Below are positions 7,413 to 16,983 of a DNA stretch of 64,000 nucleotides, one piece after another; position 1 is the first letter of the stretch, and each line of letters opens with the position of its first letter. The notes under the pieces are model-generated. The model had not been told where the DNA came from. It made no database searches and saw nothing but the letters and a program-made list of their open reading frames with translations. Source of the DNA: Permianibacter sp046297695 (GTDB lineage Bacteria; Pseudomonadota; Gammaproteobacteria; Enterobacterales; Permianibacteraceae); NCBI GenBank assembly GCA_046297695.1, contig JBKBHF010000014.1:1-64000 (forward strand), given 5' to 3'. The translations under genes and the position numbers were made by a program.

Positions 7413-10316
7413 ATGACGCCCGGTCATTTCAGCCCCAGCCTCGACGACAACCTGCAAGCGCGCGGTGAAGCACGCTGGCAGGCACTGTGCCAGCAGATCG
7501 AACCGCCGTTCGACAGCGCGCTACGGACACAGGCGGTTACGGTTTTGGCGCTGAGCGACTTTGTCGCCGAGCAGCTGCAGCGCCGGCCCGCCTGGCTGCT
7601 CGACCTGCACGCCAGCGGCGCGCTGCGCCAGAGCAATAGGGTCGATGCCATCCACCAGGCTTTTGCCGCCGCCAGCACGCACACCGATGAAGCGGCGGTC
7701 ATGGCTGCGCTGCGCCGGCTGCGCACCGAAACCATGCTGACTATCGCCTGGCGTGATCTGTGTGGCCTTGCCGACGTCGAGGAAACGCTGCGGCACCTGA
7801 CCGCAGTGGCCGACGCCGCGGTCAGTGCGGCGATGCAATTCCTTGAAGCCGACTTTGGCAAACGCTTTGGCACGCCGACTTACCACGACGCCGGCCCCGC
7901 CGGCTCAGCGCAGCAACTGCTGATCCTCGGCATGGGCAAACTGGGCGGCGGCGAACTCAATTTTTCTTCCGACATCGATCTCATCTTCGGCTATGGCGAA
8001 GACGGCAACGGCCAGCACGAAACCAGCGGGCCGAGGCGGCTGGAGTACGTCGAATATTTCACCCGCATCGGCCAGCGCCTGATCCACCTGCTGTCGGCAC
8101 CGACCGAAGACGGTTTTGTTTTCCGCACCGACATGCGACTGCGGCCCTATGGCGACAGCGGGCCGCTGGTGCTGTCGCTGGATGCGATGGAAGACTACTA
8201 CCAGGATCAGGGTCGCGAATGGGAACGCTTTGCCATGGTCAAGGCGCGCGTGCTGCACGGCGATGCCAGCGCCCGCCAACGCATCGACGCGCTGATCAAA
8301 CCGTTCGTGTTCCGCCGCTACATCGATTACGGCGTGCTCGAGGCGATCCGGCGCTTGAAAGCGCTGATCAACCAGGACCAACGGCGCAAGCAGCAGAGCG
8401 ACAACATCAAGCTCGGCGCCGGCGGCATCCGCGAAATCGAATTCATCGTGCAGGCGTTCCAGCTGATCCGCGGCGGTCGCGAGGCGAGCCTGCGCGGCCG
8501 CAGTCTGCTGCAGACGCTGGCCGAGTTGCCGGCGCTCGGCCTGCTCAGCGAAGCAGAAGCCCAGCAGCTGCGCGACAGCTATTTTTTCCTGCGCAAGACC
8601 GAAAACATCCTGCAGGCCCAGCGCGACGAGCAAACCCAGTTGTTGCCCGCCGAAACCGAACGCCGGGCCCAGCTTGCCGCCGCGCTCGGCTTTACCGATT
8701 GGCATGCGTTCAAGGCCAAGCTCGATGACCACCGCGATGGTGTTCATGCGCTGTTCCGTTCAGTGTTTGGTGAACCGACGCCGCTGAGTGAAGCCGCACC
8801 ACCACCGTCGCCGTTCCGCGGGCTCTGGCTCAAACAGTTGAGCGACGAGGAAAGCCTGGGCTTGTTGCAGCAGCGCGGCTTTACCGACGCTGACGGCACG
8901 CTGGCGTTTCTGCTGCAGTTCCGCGACGCCAGCACGGTGAAATCGCTGAGCGAGCGCGGCCGGCTGCGGCTCGACACGCTGATGCCGTCCTTGCTGGAGC
9001 GCTGCAGTGAATCGGCACAGCCGGATGAAACCTTGCGCCGGGTGCTGCAGCTCCTGCGCGCGGTCTGCAAGCGGACGGCGTATCTGGAACTGCTCGCCGA
9101 AAATCCGGCGGCGCTCGGCCAGCTGACCAAGCTGATGGCCGACAGCCGCTTCATCACCGAGCAGCTCTGTCAGTACCCGATTCTGCTCGACGATCTGCTC
9201 GACGCGAAAACCCTGTACACGCCGCCGCCGCCGGAAAGCCTGCGTGGGGAACTGCAGCAGGCACTGCTGCGCGTCGAGCGCAGCGACCAGGAGCACTTGC
9301 TCGACAGCCTGCGCGAATTTCGCCACAGCCATATGCTGCGCATTGCCGCCGCGACGCTGGCCGGCGCGCTCGATGTCGGCAAGGTCAGCCGGCATCTGAC
9401 CGCGCTCGCCGAAGCGATTCTGAACGAAGTGCTCGAGCTCGCCTGGGAGCAACTGGTGCAGAAACACGGTCAGCCGCCGGACACGCTGACCGACAAGCGC
9501 TTTCTGATCGTCGGCTACGGCAAGTTCGGCGGCAGCGAACTCAGCTTCAGTTCCGATCTCGATCTGGTGTTCATTTACACCGGCGATCTGCACAGCCAGA
9601 CCGACGGCGACAAGAGCATTGGCATCGATCAGTTTTACAGCCGGCTGGCCCAGCGCATCGTGCACATGCTGAGCACGCGCACCGGCAGCGGCGTGCTGTA
9701 TGAAGTGGACACCCGCTTGCGCCCGTCCGGCAATTCCGGCCTGCTGGTCTGCACGCTCGAGGCGTATCAACAGTATCAGGACGGCGAAGCCTGGGTCTGG
9801 GAGCATCAGGCGCTGGTGCGGGCGCGCGCCGTCGCCGGTTCGGCGGCGCTGACCCCGATCTTCAACCAGCTGCGCGAGGCGGTGCTGCAACGGCCGCGCG
9901 ACGCCGCCGTGCTGGCGACCGAAGTGGCCAAGATGCGGCAGCGGATGCGGCCGGTACTCGACAAAAGCACCGCCAGCGACTGGGACATCAAGCACGGCGC
10001 CGGCGGTATTGTCGATATCGAATTCCTGGTCCAGTACTGGGTGCTGCGCGCCGGCAACCGGCTCAAGCGCGATCTGCGCCACAGCCACAGCAGCGACCTG
10101 CTCGAAGCCCTCGCCAACCGCGGCGAAATCGACGAGGCCGAATCACTGCAACTGCGGCAGATTTACCGGCGCTACCGCGAAGACGTCAACCGGCTGGCGC
10201 TGCAGGACCGGCCGGCCCGACTGCCGCAGACCAGCTACCGGGACGAGCGAGCACAGGTGACGGCGATTTGGCAGCGGACGTTTGCGCGCGCCCTGCCGGA
10301 CAGCAGTCCATCCTGA
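7413..10316 (+). CDS. glnE: Bifunctional glutamine synthetase adenylyltransferase/adenylyl-removing enzyme
   Basis: The 967-residue protein is close to the family length. Two nucleotidyltransferase domains are visible, each with a GxGKxGGxELxFSSDxDL motif: GMGKLGGGELNFSSDIDL near residue 173 and GYGKFGGSELSFSSDLDL near residue 703. The N-terminal domain removes AMP from glutamine synthetase and the C-terminal domain adds it, under control of PII. The ATG at 7413 follows the family N-terminus; an upstream GTG would add 18 residues. glnE lies between ygiF and hldE in E. coli too, but here lemA-M48 is inserted on one side and the LPS-core block on the other. Confidence 0.95.
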   Translation: MTPGHFSPSLDDNLQARGEARWQALCQQIEPPFDSALRTQAVTVLALSDFVAEQLQRRPAWLLDLHASGALRQSNRVDAIHQAFAAASTHTDEAAVMAALRRLRTETMLTIAWRDLCGLADVEETLRHLTAVADAAVSAAMQFLEADFGKRFGTPTYHDAGPAGSAQQLLILGMGKLGGGELNFSSDIDLIFGYGEDGNGQHETSGPRRLEYVEYFTRIGQRLIHLLSAPTEDGFVFRTDMRLRPYGDSGPLVLSLDAMEDYYQDQGREWERFAMVKARVLHGDASARQRIDALIKPFVFRRYIDYGVLEAIRRLKALINQDQRRKQQSDNIKLGAGGIREIEFIVQAFQLIRGGREASLRGRSLLQTLAELPALGLLSEAEAQQLRDSYFFLRKTENILQAQRDEQTQLLPAETERRAQLAAALGFTDWHAFKAKLDDHRDGVHALFRSVFGEPTPLSEAAPPPSPFRGLWLKQLSDEESLGLLQQRGFTDADGTLAFLLQFRDASTVKSLSERGRLRLDTLMPSLLERCSESAQPDETLRRVLQLLRAVCKRTAYLELLAENPAALGQLTKLMADSRFITEQLCQYPILLDDLLDAKTLYTPPPPESLRGELQQALLRVERSDQEHLLDSLREFRHSHMLRIAAATLAGALDVGKVSRHLTALAEAILNEVLELAWEQLVQKHGQPPDTLTDKRFLIVGYGKFGGSELSFSSDLDLVFIYTGDLHSQTDGDKSIGIDQFYSRLAQRIVHMLSTRTGSGVLYEVDTRLRPSGNSGLLVCTLEAYQQYQDGEAWVWEHQALVRARAVAGSAALTPIFNQLREAVLQRPRDAAVLATEVAKMRQRMRPVLDKSTASDWDIKHGAGGIVDIEFLVQYWVLRAGNRLKRDLRHSHSSDLLEALANRGEIDEAESLQLRQIYRRYREDVNRLALQDRPARLPQTSYRDERAQVTAIWQRTFARALPDSSPS

Positions 10317-10335
10317 GGCGCGCCCGGACCGGCGC

Positions 10336-10344
10336 TGATATAAT
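10336..10344 (+). promoter_or_regulatory. Extended -10 promoter for the zf-CHCC-waaF-waaP genes
   Basis: The sequence TGATATAAT is a perfect TATAAT preceded by the TGn extension, 36 bases before the zf-CHCC start codon. No convincing -35 box is seen, which is usual for extended -10 promoters. Confidence 0.55.
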
Positions 10345-10380
10345 TCCGGCCGATTTCCTTGCTGCCTGACGAGGCTCACC

Positions 10381-10557
10381 ATGTCACAAGCTACCGCCAC
10401 CAAAGTGTACGAAGTCACCAAGAAAGACCTGCCGCTGTCCTGCCCGGGCAAGTTCATGACCCTGTGGAACATGCACCCAAAGGTCTATCTGCCAATCGAG
10501 AAAACCGGCCACGCGGCCTGCCCTTATTGTGGCGCGCAGTACAAGCTGGTCGGCTGA
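10381..10557 (+). CDS. zf-CHCC zinc-finger domain protein
   Basis: A short 58-residue protein with a GAGG ribosome site seven bases before the ATG. It reads SCPGKFMTLWNMHPKVYLPI, then EKTG, then ACPYCGAQYKL. The Cys-x-His-x-Cys-x-x-Cys arrangement (one Cys near residue 21, His in the MHPKVYLPI segment, and CPYC near the end) is the zf-CHCC family, which includes the mitochondrial complex I subunit NDUFS6. In gammaproteobacteria the gene commonly lies near waaF. The cellular role is not established. It is followed by waaF after 16 bases. Confidence 0.9.
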   Translation: MSQATATKVYEVTKKDLPLSCPGKFMTLWNMHPKVYLPIEKTGHAACPYCGAQYKLVG

Positions 10558-10573
10558 GAAAAGGCGAGCCCAA

Positions 10574-11599
10574 TTGCCGAAACAGATTCTGATCGTCGGC
10601 CCGTCCTGGGTTGGCGACATGGTGATGGCGCAAGTGTTGTTCAAACTGCTGCGCCAGCAACTACCCGATTGCGCCATTGATGTGCTGGCACCGGCCTGGA
10701 GCCGGCCGCTGCTCGCGCGCATGCCGGAAGTGCGCGCCGCCATCGATTTGCCGTTCGGCCACGGCGAGTTTGCGTTTGGCAAGCGCAAGGCGCTTGGCCG
10801 CGCCCTCGCGGCAACGCAGTACGATCAAGCCATCGTGTTGCCGAACTCGTGGAAGTCGGGTCTCGTTGCCTATTTCGCCCGGATCCCGCAGCGCACCGGT
10901 TGGCGCGGCGAAATGCGTTACGGCCTGCTGAACGATATCCGCCCACTCGACAAAGCGCGCTACCCGCTGATGATCGAGCGCTTTGCCGCACTTGCCTTCG
11001 CGCGCGATGCCAAACTGCCGGAAAAGCTGCCATGGCCAGCGTTCAGCGTGCGCGACGACGATATCGCCAGCGCGCTCGCCGCGATGCAGATCGAGCGGCC
11101 CACGACGCCGGTACTGGCGCTCTGCCCGGGCGCCGAATTCGGCCCGGCCAAACGCTGGCCGGATCGGCATTACGCCGCAGTGGCGACGCATTTCCTTGCT
11201 CAAGGTTGGCAGGTCTGGCTGTTCGGTTCGGCGAAAGATCGCGACGTCACCGAGCTCATCAATAGCGCCTGCGACAACCGCTGCGTCGATCTGGCTGGCC
11301 GCACCTCGCTGGCACAGGCGATTGATCTGATGTCACTGGCAACCCAGGTGGTGTCGAATGATTCCGGCCTGATGCATGTCGCCGCCGCGCTGAACCGGCC
11401 CTTGGTCGTGCCGTACGGTTCGTCGTCGCCCAAATTCACGCCACCGCTCAGCGAACAGGTGCGCGTGTTGCAACTCGATCTGGACTGCAGCCCCTGCTTC
11501 AAGCGCGAGTGTCCGCTCGGCCATTTGAACTGTCTGAACCAGCTGGAACCGAGTCAGGTGCTGAATGCGATCCGCGCCTTGCAGCCACGGCTGCTGTGA
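10574..11599 (+). CDS. waaF: ADP-heptose:LPS heptosyltransferase II
   Basis: The 341-residue protein belongs to glycosyltransferase family 9. It begins with ILIVGPSWVGDMVMAQ, where the early GD binds in the active centre, and has CPGAEFGPAKRWP, VSNDSGLMHVAAAL and the C-terminal CSPCFKRECP, all typical of WaaF. It adds the second L-glycero-D-manno-heptose to the LPS inner core on the cytoplasmic side. A TTG start is preferred because it begins exactly at the family N-terminus and has a GGCGAG site upstream; the frame is open 15 codons further. Confidence 0.93.
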   Translation: MPKQILIVGPSWVGDMVMAQVLFKLLRQQLPDCAIDVLAPAWSRPLLARMPEVRAAIDLPFGHGEFAFGKRKALGRALAATQYDQAIVLPNSWKSGLVAYFARIPQRTGWRGEMRYGLLNDIRPLDKARYPLMIERFAALAFARDAKLPEKLPWPAFSVRDDDIASALAAMQIERPTTPVLALCPGAEFGPAKRWPDRHYAAVATHFLAQGWQVWLFGSAKDRDVTELINSACDNRCVDLAGRTSLAQAIDLMSLATQVVSNDSGLMHVAAALNRPLVVPYGSSSPKFTPPLSEQVRVLQLDLDCSPCFKRECPLGHLNCLNQLEPSQVLNAIRALQPRLL

Positions 11600-11607
11600 C
11601 CACGGCG

Positions 11608-12411
11608 ATGAGCGAGTTCTATCTGCGCGAGGATCTGCACGCCGCATTGGCGCCAGCCAACCGCTTCGACGACATCCTGGCACTGCAAGGCAAGGTATTT
11701 CGTGAACTGGACGGTCGCCGCACGCTGCAGTTCAAGCGCGGCGGCAAATCCTATTTTGCCAAACTGCATTTCGGTATCGGCTGGGCGGAGGTGTTCAAGA
11801 ACCTGCTCAGCGGCCGCCTGCCCATCGTCAGTGCCCGCAATGAATGGCTGGCGATCCGCCATCTGGAACAGCACGACATCGGCACGATGACGCTGGCCGG
11901 CTACGGCGAGCGCGGTCGCAACCCGGCGAAAATCGAATCATTCGTGCTGACCGATGAACTGACCGATACCGTGTCACTGGAGACGCTGGCGCTGGAATGG
12001 GCGCAGCAACCGCCGTCACCACGCTTTCGCCGCGCCATCATCCATGAACTGGCACGCGTTGCCGGCCGCATGCACCGCAGCGGCATGAACCACCGCGATT
12101 TCTACCTTTGCCATTTCCTGTTGCCGAATGCGCAGCGCGAACAATCACCGGTGCGCCTGCATCTCATCGACCTGCACCGCGCCCAGATCCGCGCCAAGAC
12201 GCCCTACCGCTGGCAGCTGAAAGATATCGCCGGCCTGTATTTCTCGGCGATGGACGCCGGCTTCAATCGTCGGCATTTGCTGCGTTTTGTCCGCCTGTAC
12301 ACGGGCAAACCGCTGAAAACGCTGACGCCAAGAGAACAGCGCTTTTTTGCCCTCGTCATCAGCAAAGCTCAGCAGCTGTATCGTAAACATCACCACCAGG
12401 CGAATCGCTGA
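11608..12411 (+). CDS. waaP: LPS core heptose(I) kinase
   Basis: The 267-residue protein is a small protein-kinase-like enzyme. Motifs are FKRGGKSYFAKLHFGIGW (with the ATP-binding lysine), NEWLAIRHL, the catalytic loop HRDFYLCHFLL and the metal-binding LIDLHRAQI. WaaP phosphorylates the first heptose of the core using ATP, which strengthens the outer membrane. The ATG at 11608 gives the family N-terminus; a GTG at 11596 overlaps the waaF stop codon by four bases and could be a coupled start. It ends tail to tail with the CgeB-like gene. Confidence 0.92.
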   Translation: MSEFYLREDLHAALAPANRFDDILALQGKVFRELDGRRTLQFKRGGKSYFAKLHFGIGWAEVFKNLLSGRLPIVSARNEWLAIRHLEQHDIGTMTLAGYGERGRNPAKIESFVLTDELTDTVSLETLALEWAQQPPSPRFRRAIIHELARVAGRMHRSGMNHRDFYLCHFLLPNAQREQSPVRLHLIDLHRAQIRAKTPYRWQLKDIAGLYFSAMDAGFNRRHLLRFVRLYTGKPLKTLTPREQRFFALVISKAQQLYRKHHHQANR

Positions 12412-12415
12412 TCAC

Positions 12416-13366
12416 TCAGTTGCGCCAGAACCACCACCATCTTGGGCGTGATACCGGCAACGGCCGCATCGGCGCTTGCAACAGCGCCATCAGTCGTGTG
12501 GCGAGCACGGAAAAATCCAGCGATTGGCGCACATGTTGATAGCCGGCGAAGCGAATCATTTCATACGCCTCAGGGTGTGCCGCCAGCCAATCCAATTTGG
12601 CCAGCAGCTCCGCTTGATCACGATACAACAGCACATTGATGCCATCACGCAAGCCCATCGCGGCATCTTCCTCGGCCCCTTGGCTGTAAGCCAGCAACAG
12701 ACAACCGCAGGCCATCGCTTCCGCATTCTTGAACATGTACTCGCCGAAGCCAACGTCTGCCGAAACAAATACCCGAATCCGATTCAAACCTTGCCGGTAC
12801 TCGTCAGGACCTGACGTGCGCAAACACTGAAGGCCGCGTTGTTCGACCAGCGTCGTCAGCATGCGCTGGCGTTCCCGGTAGACACGGTCGTTGAGCACGC
12901 CGATGAACCCTAGCGCAATGTCACGCTCACGCCGTTCATCGTCCAGTTGATTACAGTCCGCGCCTTTGGGCAAGAAGTGGGCGTCCACCCCTTTCATTTG
13001 GAAATAATGCGCCAACCCATGCCCTGTGCAGATGACCCGTATTGCTGGCAATGCTTGATAAAACCGGCTGAATTTGCCGAACCAGCGGGAGTGCGTCAGA
13101 CGATCCTGACAGGCATCTTCCTCGAAAATGACCAGATTGCTCAGCTTGCTCAACACCTTGCGTTGCTTGAACAGCCGCCGGAACTGCAGCGCCAGCAACA
13201 CCCGGTCAAAACTCGCCGCGTTATACTGCTGCAAGCATCCATCCAGACGTTCCGCTGCCGCTTTCGGCAAGGCATGGATACTGACCTCTGCATATCGCTG
13301 CAAAGCCAAAAACAGCGGCCGAATATCCGGCCGACGCACTTCGTCATGCAGGATCAGTACGCGCAC
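12416..13366 (-). CDS. CgeB-like glycosyltransferase, probable LPS core
   Basis: The 316-residue protein has an N-terminal LILHDEVRRPDIRPLF and a C-terminal GT-B nucleotide-sugar half: LGFIGVLNDRVYRERQ, GFGEYMFKNAEAMACGCLLLAY, then GINVLLYRD and an AHPEAYEMI-type ending. This pattern resembles the CgeB/Glyco_trans_1_2 group. The EAMACG block corresponds to the donor-binding glutamate region of GT4-like enzymes. Sugar and acceptor are not predictable. It follows the GT2 gene by two bases and is the last gene of the leftward LPS operon, so a role in outer-core assembly is likely. Confidence 0.75.
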   Translation of the reverse strand: MRVLILHDEVRRPDIRPLFLALQRYAEVSIHALPKAAAERLDGCLQQYNAASFDRVLLALQFRRLFKQRKVLSKLSNLVIFEEDACQDRLTHSRWFGKFSRFYQALPAIRVICTGHGLAHYFQMKGVDAHFLPKGADCNQLDDERRERDIALGFIGVLNDRVYRERQRMLTTLVEQRGLQCLRTSGPDEYRQGLNRIRVFVSADVGFGEYMFKNAEAMACGCLLLAYSQGAEEDAAMGLRDGINVLLYRDQAELLAKLDWLAAHPEAYEMIRFAGYQHVRQSLDFSVLATRLMALLQAPMRPLPVSRPRWWWFWRN

Positions 13367-13368
13367 GG

Positions 13369-14265
13369 TCAGCGCACTCCTTTGAGCTTCATCAACAAGT
13401 ACTTTCGTAAGTAACTCAGCTTGAAGAGATGGGCCGGGTAAGCCTTGATTGCCTTGCGATACAAGGCATCGGCTTCGACCCAGGCTTTACCCAGAAACGC
13501 CGAACGAAACTGCGACAACAGGCGATTGCTGAGAAAACGCTGCCGGTAGCGCATGATCTCCGCAGGCAGCAATGAGGGCTGAAAGATGGTATCCACCAGC
13601 AGCTCGCCGGCCTGCAGGGTATAGCCGAGCTGGGTACGCAAGCTGTCATCGTGCCGGTGGACGCGCAAGACCGGCGTCTTGACATGGATACAGGAATGCA
13701 TCGCCAGGGCGTAGGCAAACACGGGGACATCTTCGGTGTTGCGCAGCGCTTCCGGAAATTTCATTTTGGTGAAGATCCGTTTGTGCATGACACAAGCACC
13801 GTTGGCCAGCACCAGCTTCTTGTCGAGATAATCGAGAAACCGCTGCCGACCGATGCGCCGCAGCCGGCCCACCGCCCGATAGCGCTCCGAGCCATCGGGC
13901 TGGCGCGTCACGTAATCCGCGACCACCATCTCGGCCATTGCTGCCGGATCACGCAGCACAGCAAGTGCAGCGGGCAACAATTCATCATCCGCATCAAGAA
14001 AGATGAGATGGTCGTTCGCCGCCAGCGCAACGCCGCGGTTGCGGGTTGCCGCGACGCCGGCATTCGTTTGATGGATGCAGCGAAGTCGCGGATAGGCTGA
14101 CTGCAAACGGTCGAGCCGCATTGCGGTATCGTCAGTTGAGCCATCATTAATCACGATGAGTTCATCATCGGGACCAAGCTGCTCGTGTACCGAGCGAATC
14201 GCGCGCTCAACCAGATAGCCGTAGTTGTAGCAGGGAATAATGATGCTAAAGCGAGGCTGGTTCAT
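13369..14265 (-). CDS. Family 2 glycosyltransferase, probable LPS core
   Basis: The 298-residue protein has the GT-A fold signatures of family 2: FSIIIPCYNYGYLVERAI, ELIVINDGSTDDT, NRGVALA and the metal-binding FLDADDEL. A C-terminal helical and basic part of about 100 residues lacks membrane helices. It should transfer a sugar from a nucleotide donor in the cytoplasm, most likely to the LPS core because it overlaps waaG by 20 bases and abuts the CgeB-like gene. The particular sugar is not predictable. Confidence 0.85.
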   Translation of the reverse strand: MNQPRFSIIIPCYNYGYLVERAIRSVHEQLGPDDELIVINDGSTDDTAMRLDRLQSAYPRLRCIHQTNAGVAATRNRGVALAANDHLIFLDADDELLPAALAVLRDPAAMAEMVVADYVTRQPDGSERYRAVGRLRRIGRQRFLDYLDKKLVLANGACVMHKRIFTKMKFPEALRNTEDVPVFAYALAMHSCIHVKTPVLRVHRHDDSLRTQLGYTLQAGELLVDTIFQPSLLPAEIMRYRQRFLSNRLLSQFRSAFLGKAWVEADALYRKAIKAYPAHLFKLSYLRKYLLMKLKGVR

Positions 14266-15397
14266 GGCGATGCACCGGTAACGAAAGTATCAGATCGGCA
14301 GCGCGCCGTGGCATGTCATAGATGTCGGCGCTTGCCGCGTACGCAAGTCCGGACTGTTGCATGCGAGCGCGGCGTTCGGGCCGGGCAATCAAGTCCGTCA
14401 ACGTCTGCACATAGTCGTCTAGCGCGAAAGGCTCTGGCAGAACCACACCTGCCTGAGCCTGCTCGATGTAGGGCGCATAACCGCAGCGCTGTGAACACAG
14501 CACCGGCAGGCCGGCAACCAAGGCTTCCAACAGCACCGTACCGGTGTTCTCGTGATAGGCCGGGTGCACCAAGCAATCCGCTGCCAACATCAGCTCGGGG
14601 ATATCGCTGCGCCCGCCTGTGAATGCCACTTGTGACAAAACGCCCAGCGCTTTGGCCTGCGCTTGGTAAGGCGCCGGATCATCCTGACCGACGACCCAGA
14701 ATCGGATGCGCGCGCGTTGCTCAGCTGGCAGCGCAGCCAGGGCACGCAGGCTGCGATCGACGCCTTTGATCCGGAATCCGGAACCGACCGAGAGCAACAC
14801 CACCTCGTGCTCGGCAACGCCGAACGCCGCGCGAACACGCTGCCGAATGCGGTCGGCCTCGGCAGGACGACAGCGGTCGCGAGCAATCCCGGGTGGCAAC
14901 ATATGCAAGCGCTCTACCGGGGTGTGGTAATGATGACGGAACTTGTCCTGCTCCATTGCAGAAATCTGCAGGATGTGGGTTGCGGTATCGGCGCCGAATA
15001 CGGCAGCCTCCGCTCGCAGGAAATGGCGATAACGGCCACTGAGCCGATACAAGGCCGGGAGCGGTTTCAGCGCCAGCTTTGCCGCAAAGCACGGATCGGC
15101 AGCATAGTGGAAATCGAGCCCCGGCATGCGATTGAAGCCCACCACACGATCAACCGGATCCGTCGCCAGATCGGACAGCACGCGGGCAATAAACCGCTCG
15201 TTGCGCCGCCAGTTCTGCCAGCTCTTGATCGAGAACTGCCGAATTTCCATGCCGTCTGGCCTGTCACCTTCCCAAGCGAGCACATAGAAACGAATCTTGC
15301 AGCCGCGGTCGCGCAGTTCCGTGGCGATGCGCAGCGCATCGCGCTGCAAGCCACCGTACGGAAAATAGTTGTAAAGCGTGATGGCAATTCGGGTCAT
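14246..15397 (-). CDS. waaG: LPS core glucosyltransferase I, WaaG type (GT4)
   Basis: The 383-residue protein starts ITLYNYFPYGGLQRD, the WaaG start where glycines grip the donor. It continues with VVGFNRMPGLDFHYAADPC and LLSVGSGFRIKGVDRSLRAL, and has the EX7E donor motif within HPAYHENTGTVLLEALVAG. E. coli WaaG adds the first glucose to heptose II of the core. Overlap with lpxL is four bases (ATGA) and with the next GT2 20 bases, so the operon is translationally coupled. Confidence 0.92.
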   Translation of the reverse strand: MTRIAITLYNYFPYGGLQRDALRIATELRDRGCKIRFYVLAWEGDRPDGMEIRQFSIKSWQNWRRNERFIARVLSDLATDPVDRVVGFNRMPGLDFHYAADPCFAAKLALKPLPALYRLSGRYRHFLRAEAAVFGADTATHILQISAMEQDKFRHHYHTPVERLHMLPPGIARDRCRPAEADRIRQRVRAAFGVAEHEVVLLSVGSGFRIKGVDRSLRALAALPAEQRARIRFWVVGQDDPAPYQAQAKALGVLSQVAFTGGRSDIPELMLAADCLVHPAYHENTGTVLLEALVAGLPVLCSQRCGYAPYIEQAQAGVVLPEPFALDDYVQTLTDLIARPERRARMQQSGLAYAASADIYDMPRRAADLILSLPVHRHEPASL

Positions 15398-16983
15398 GAC
15401 GGCAATCTGGACCGGAGTTCAGTCGGTTTGGCCGCATATGCACGCCGAATGGCTGCCGGCACCGTAGTCTCCAGAAAATAGTGATTACTGAGCGACTGCC
15501 AAACCGTTTCCGGTTGTAGCGTCGTAATGGCGGCACATTGCCGCGTGATGGCACTGAGATCGTTCAGTCGACTGTCGAGGCTGTCCTGACCAACCTGGTG
15601 CACACTGAACGGCAACCAGACCAGCTCGGCATCGCCGGTTAACGCCAGCACAGCGAGATCCGGCGCAGCCAGGTGCAGGTTCGCCGCATGCAAAATCGCA
15701 AGCTGGTGCGCGATGGCTGGCAGGAGTGCGGACTGCTGCTCGGGCTGGCGCAGACGCTCGACAACGGAGACAACGGCCGGGTCAAATAACCACACAGCCA
15801 GCGCACGGTCCCGGCAATACCACACCTCAGTCGGCCCAAGCACCGTTACCGGCAACGAAGCCTGATCGGCGGTCAGCCGTTTCACTTTGGCGAATTGCTG
15901 CCGCAAGCGCGATCCGATCGACATGTCGACGGTTTGCAGCAGGCGCTGGTTGACAGCCGACCACGTCTGCATCGAAGCATCTGATTGCGTGCTTAGCCTC
16001 GTGGCGGTTTTTAGTACCTTGTCGAGCCGCTTGCCGCTGATCTCGTTACCGCTGTAACGCGCGCGACGAGCGGGATACAGTGCAGCGGATTCTGCCGGTC
16101 GCGTCTTGAACCGCCGGTGCAGCCACAGGTAATCGGCTGGATGTGCGCGCAACCACTGCTCCAGAAAGGCATTGGCGGTGGCAGCGTCGTCGGCGTCGTC
16201 GCCGCTCGGAATGGAAGTCAGTGGCGGATGCAGTATCAGTTTGATGCCGCGCGCGGTCCGGACATGGGTAAACGGCAACACGGTTGCGCCGGACAGCTTT
16301 GCAAACCGCGACGTGGCCGTGATGGTCGCAGCCGGAATGCCGAAGAACGGCGCGAATACGCTGTGCTGGGCACCGTAGTCCTGATCGGCGGCGTACCAGA
16401 CACAGCCACCGCTCTTCAGCCAGCGCAGCATGGCGCGGACATCATCACGCGGGATCAGCGGAAAATGCCGCTCACGGCCGCTGCGCATGGCCTGTTCGAA
16501 CAGCGGATTGGCATGCGGACGATACATGCCGGCAAGTTGGCAGTAACGCGCCAACGACACCGCGCCGAGCTCCAGATCAGTCAGGTGAAAAGCCAGCACC
16601 AAAACGCCTTTACCTTTCGCTGCAGCGGCCTGCAAATGCTCAAGCCCTTCGATCTCAACATGTTTGGCTAATTGCGCCGGCGTACTGAACCAGACTTTGG
16701 CGGTTTCCATGAATCCAATGGCGGTGTTACGAAAATTGCTGCGCGCCAAGTGCAGACGTTCGGCCAAAGATTTGTTCGGAAAGCACAGCTCCAGATTACG
16801 CAAGGTGATCTGGCGCCGCTCGCGCGCCAGCGGCCACAGCACGGTACCGAGCCCGGCGCCGAGCCAACGGATGGCCCGCAACGGCAACAGCGCCACGGTG
16901 CGCATGAACAACAGTTGCAGCGCGACCGGCCAGTTGCGTAGCCACATCAGCCACGACGTTTTCGTTGATGATTGGCGTTGCAT
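15394..16983 (-). CDS. LpxL/HtrB-family lipid A acyltransferase fused to a C-terminal pseudokinase-like domain
   Basis: The 529-residue protein is far longer than the usual 300 or so. Residues 1-295 are a lysophospholipid-type acyltransferase: an N-terminal hydrophobic segment, the HX4E motif FHLTDLELG (His133, Glu138), WYAADQDYG, and DYLWLHRRFKTRP at the usual family end. Residues 305-529 are extra. They include LAILHAANLHLAAPDLAVLAL, which resembles the catalytic loop region of WaaP-type kinases but without the catalytic aspartates. The frame is continuous. It starts one base inside the waaC stop (TGATG). Which acyl chain it adds is unknown. Confidence 0.85.
   Translation of the reverse strand: MQRQSSTKTSWLMWLRNWPVALQLLFMRTVALLPLRAIRWLGAGLGTVLWPLARERRQITLRNLELCFPNKSLAERLHLARSNFRNTAIGFMETAKVWFSTPAQLAKHVEIEGLEHLQAAAAKGKGVLVLAFHLTDLELGAVSLARYCQLAGMYRPHANPLFEQAMRSGRERHFPLIPRDDVRAMLRWLKSGGCVWYAADQDYGAQHSVFAPFFGIPAATITATSRFAKLSGATVLPFTHVRTARGIKLILHPPLTSIPSGDDADDAATANAFLEQWLRAHPADYLWLHRRFKTRPAESAALYPARRARYSGNEISGKRLDKVLKTATRLSTQSDASMQTWSAVNQRLLQTVDMSIGSRLRQQFAKVKRLTADQASLPVTVLGPTEVWYCRDRALAVWLFDPAVVSVVERLRQPEQQSALLPAIAHQLAILHAANLHLAAPDLAVLALTGDAELVWLPFSVHQVGQDSLDSRLNDLSAITRQCAAITTLQPETVWQSLSNHYFLETTVPAAIRRAYAAKPTELRSRLPS

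Noticed and set aside
8760..10088. Long leftward open frames opposite glnE
   Set aside because: They have no ribosome site or family motif and mirror the glnE codons.
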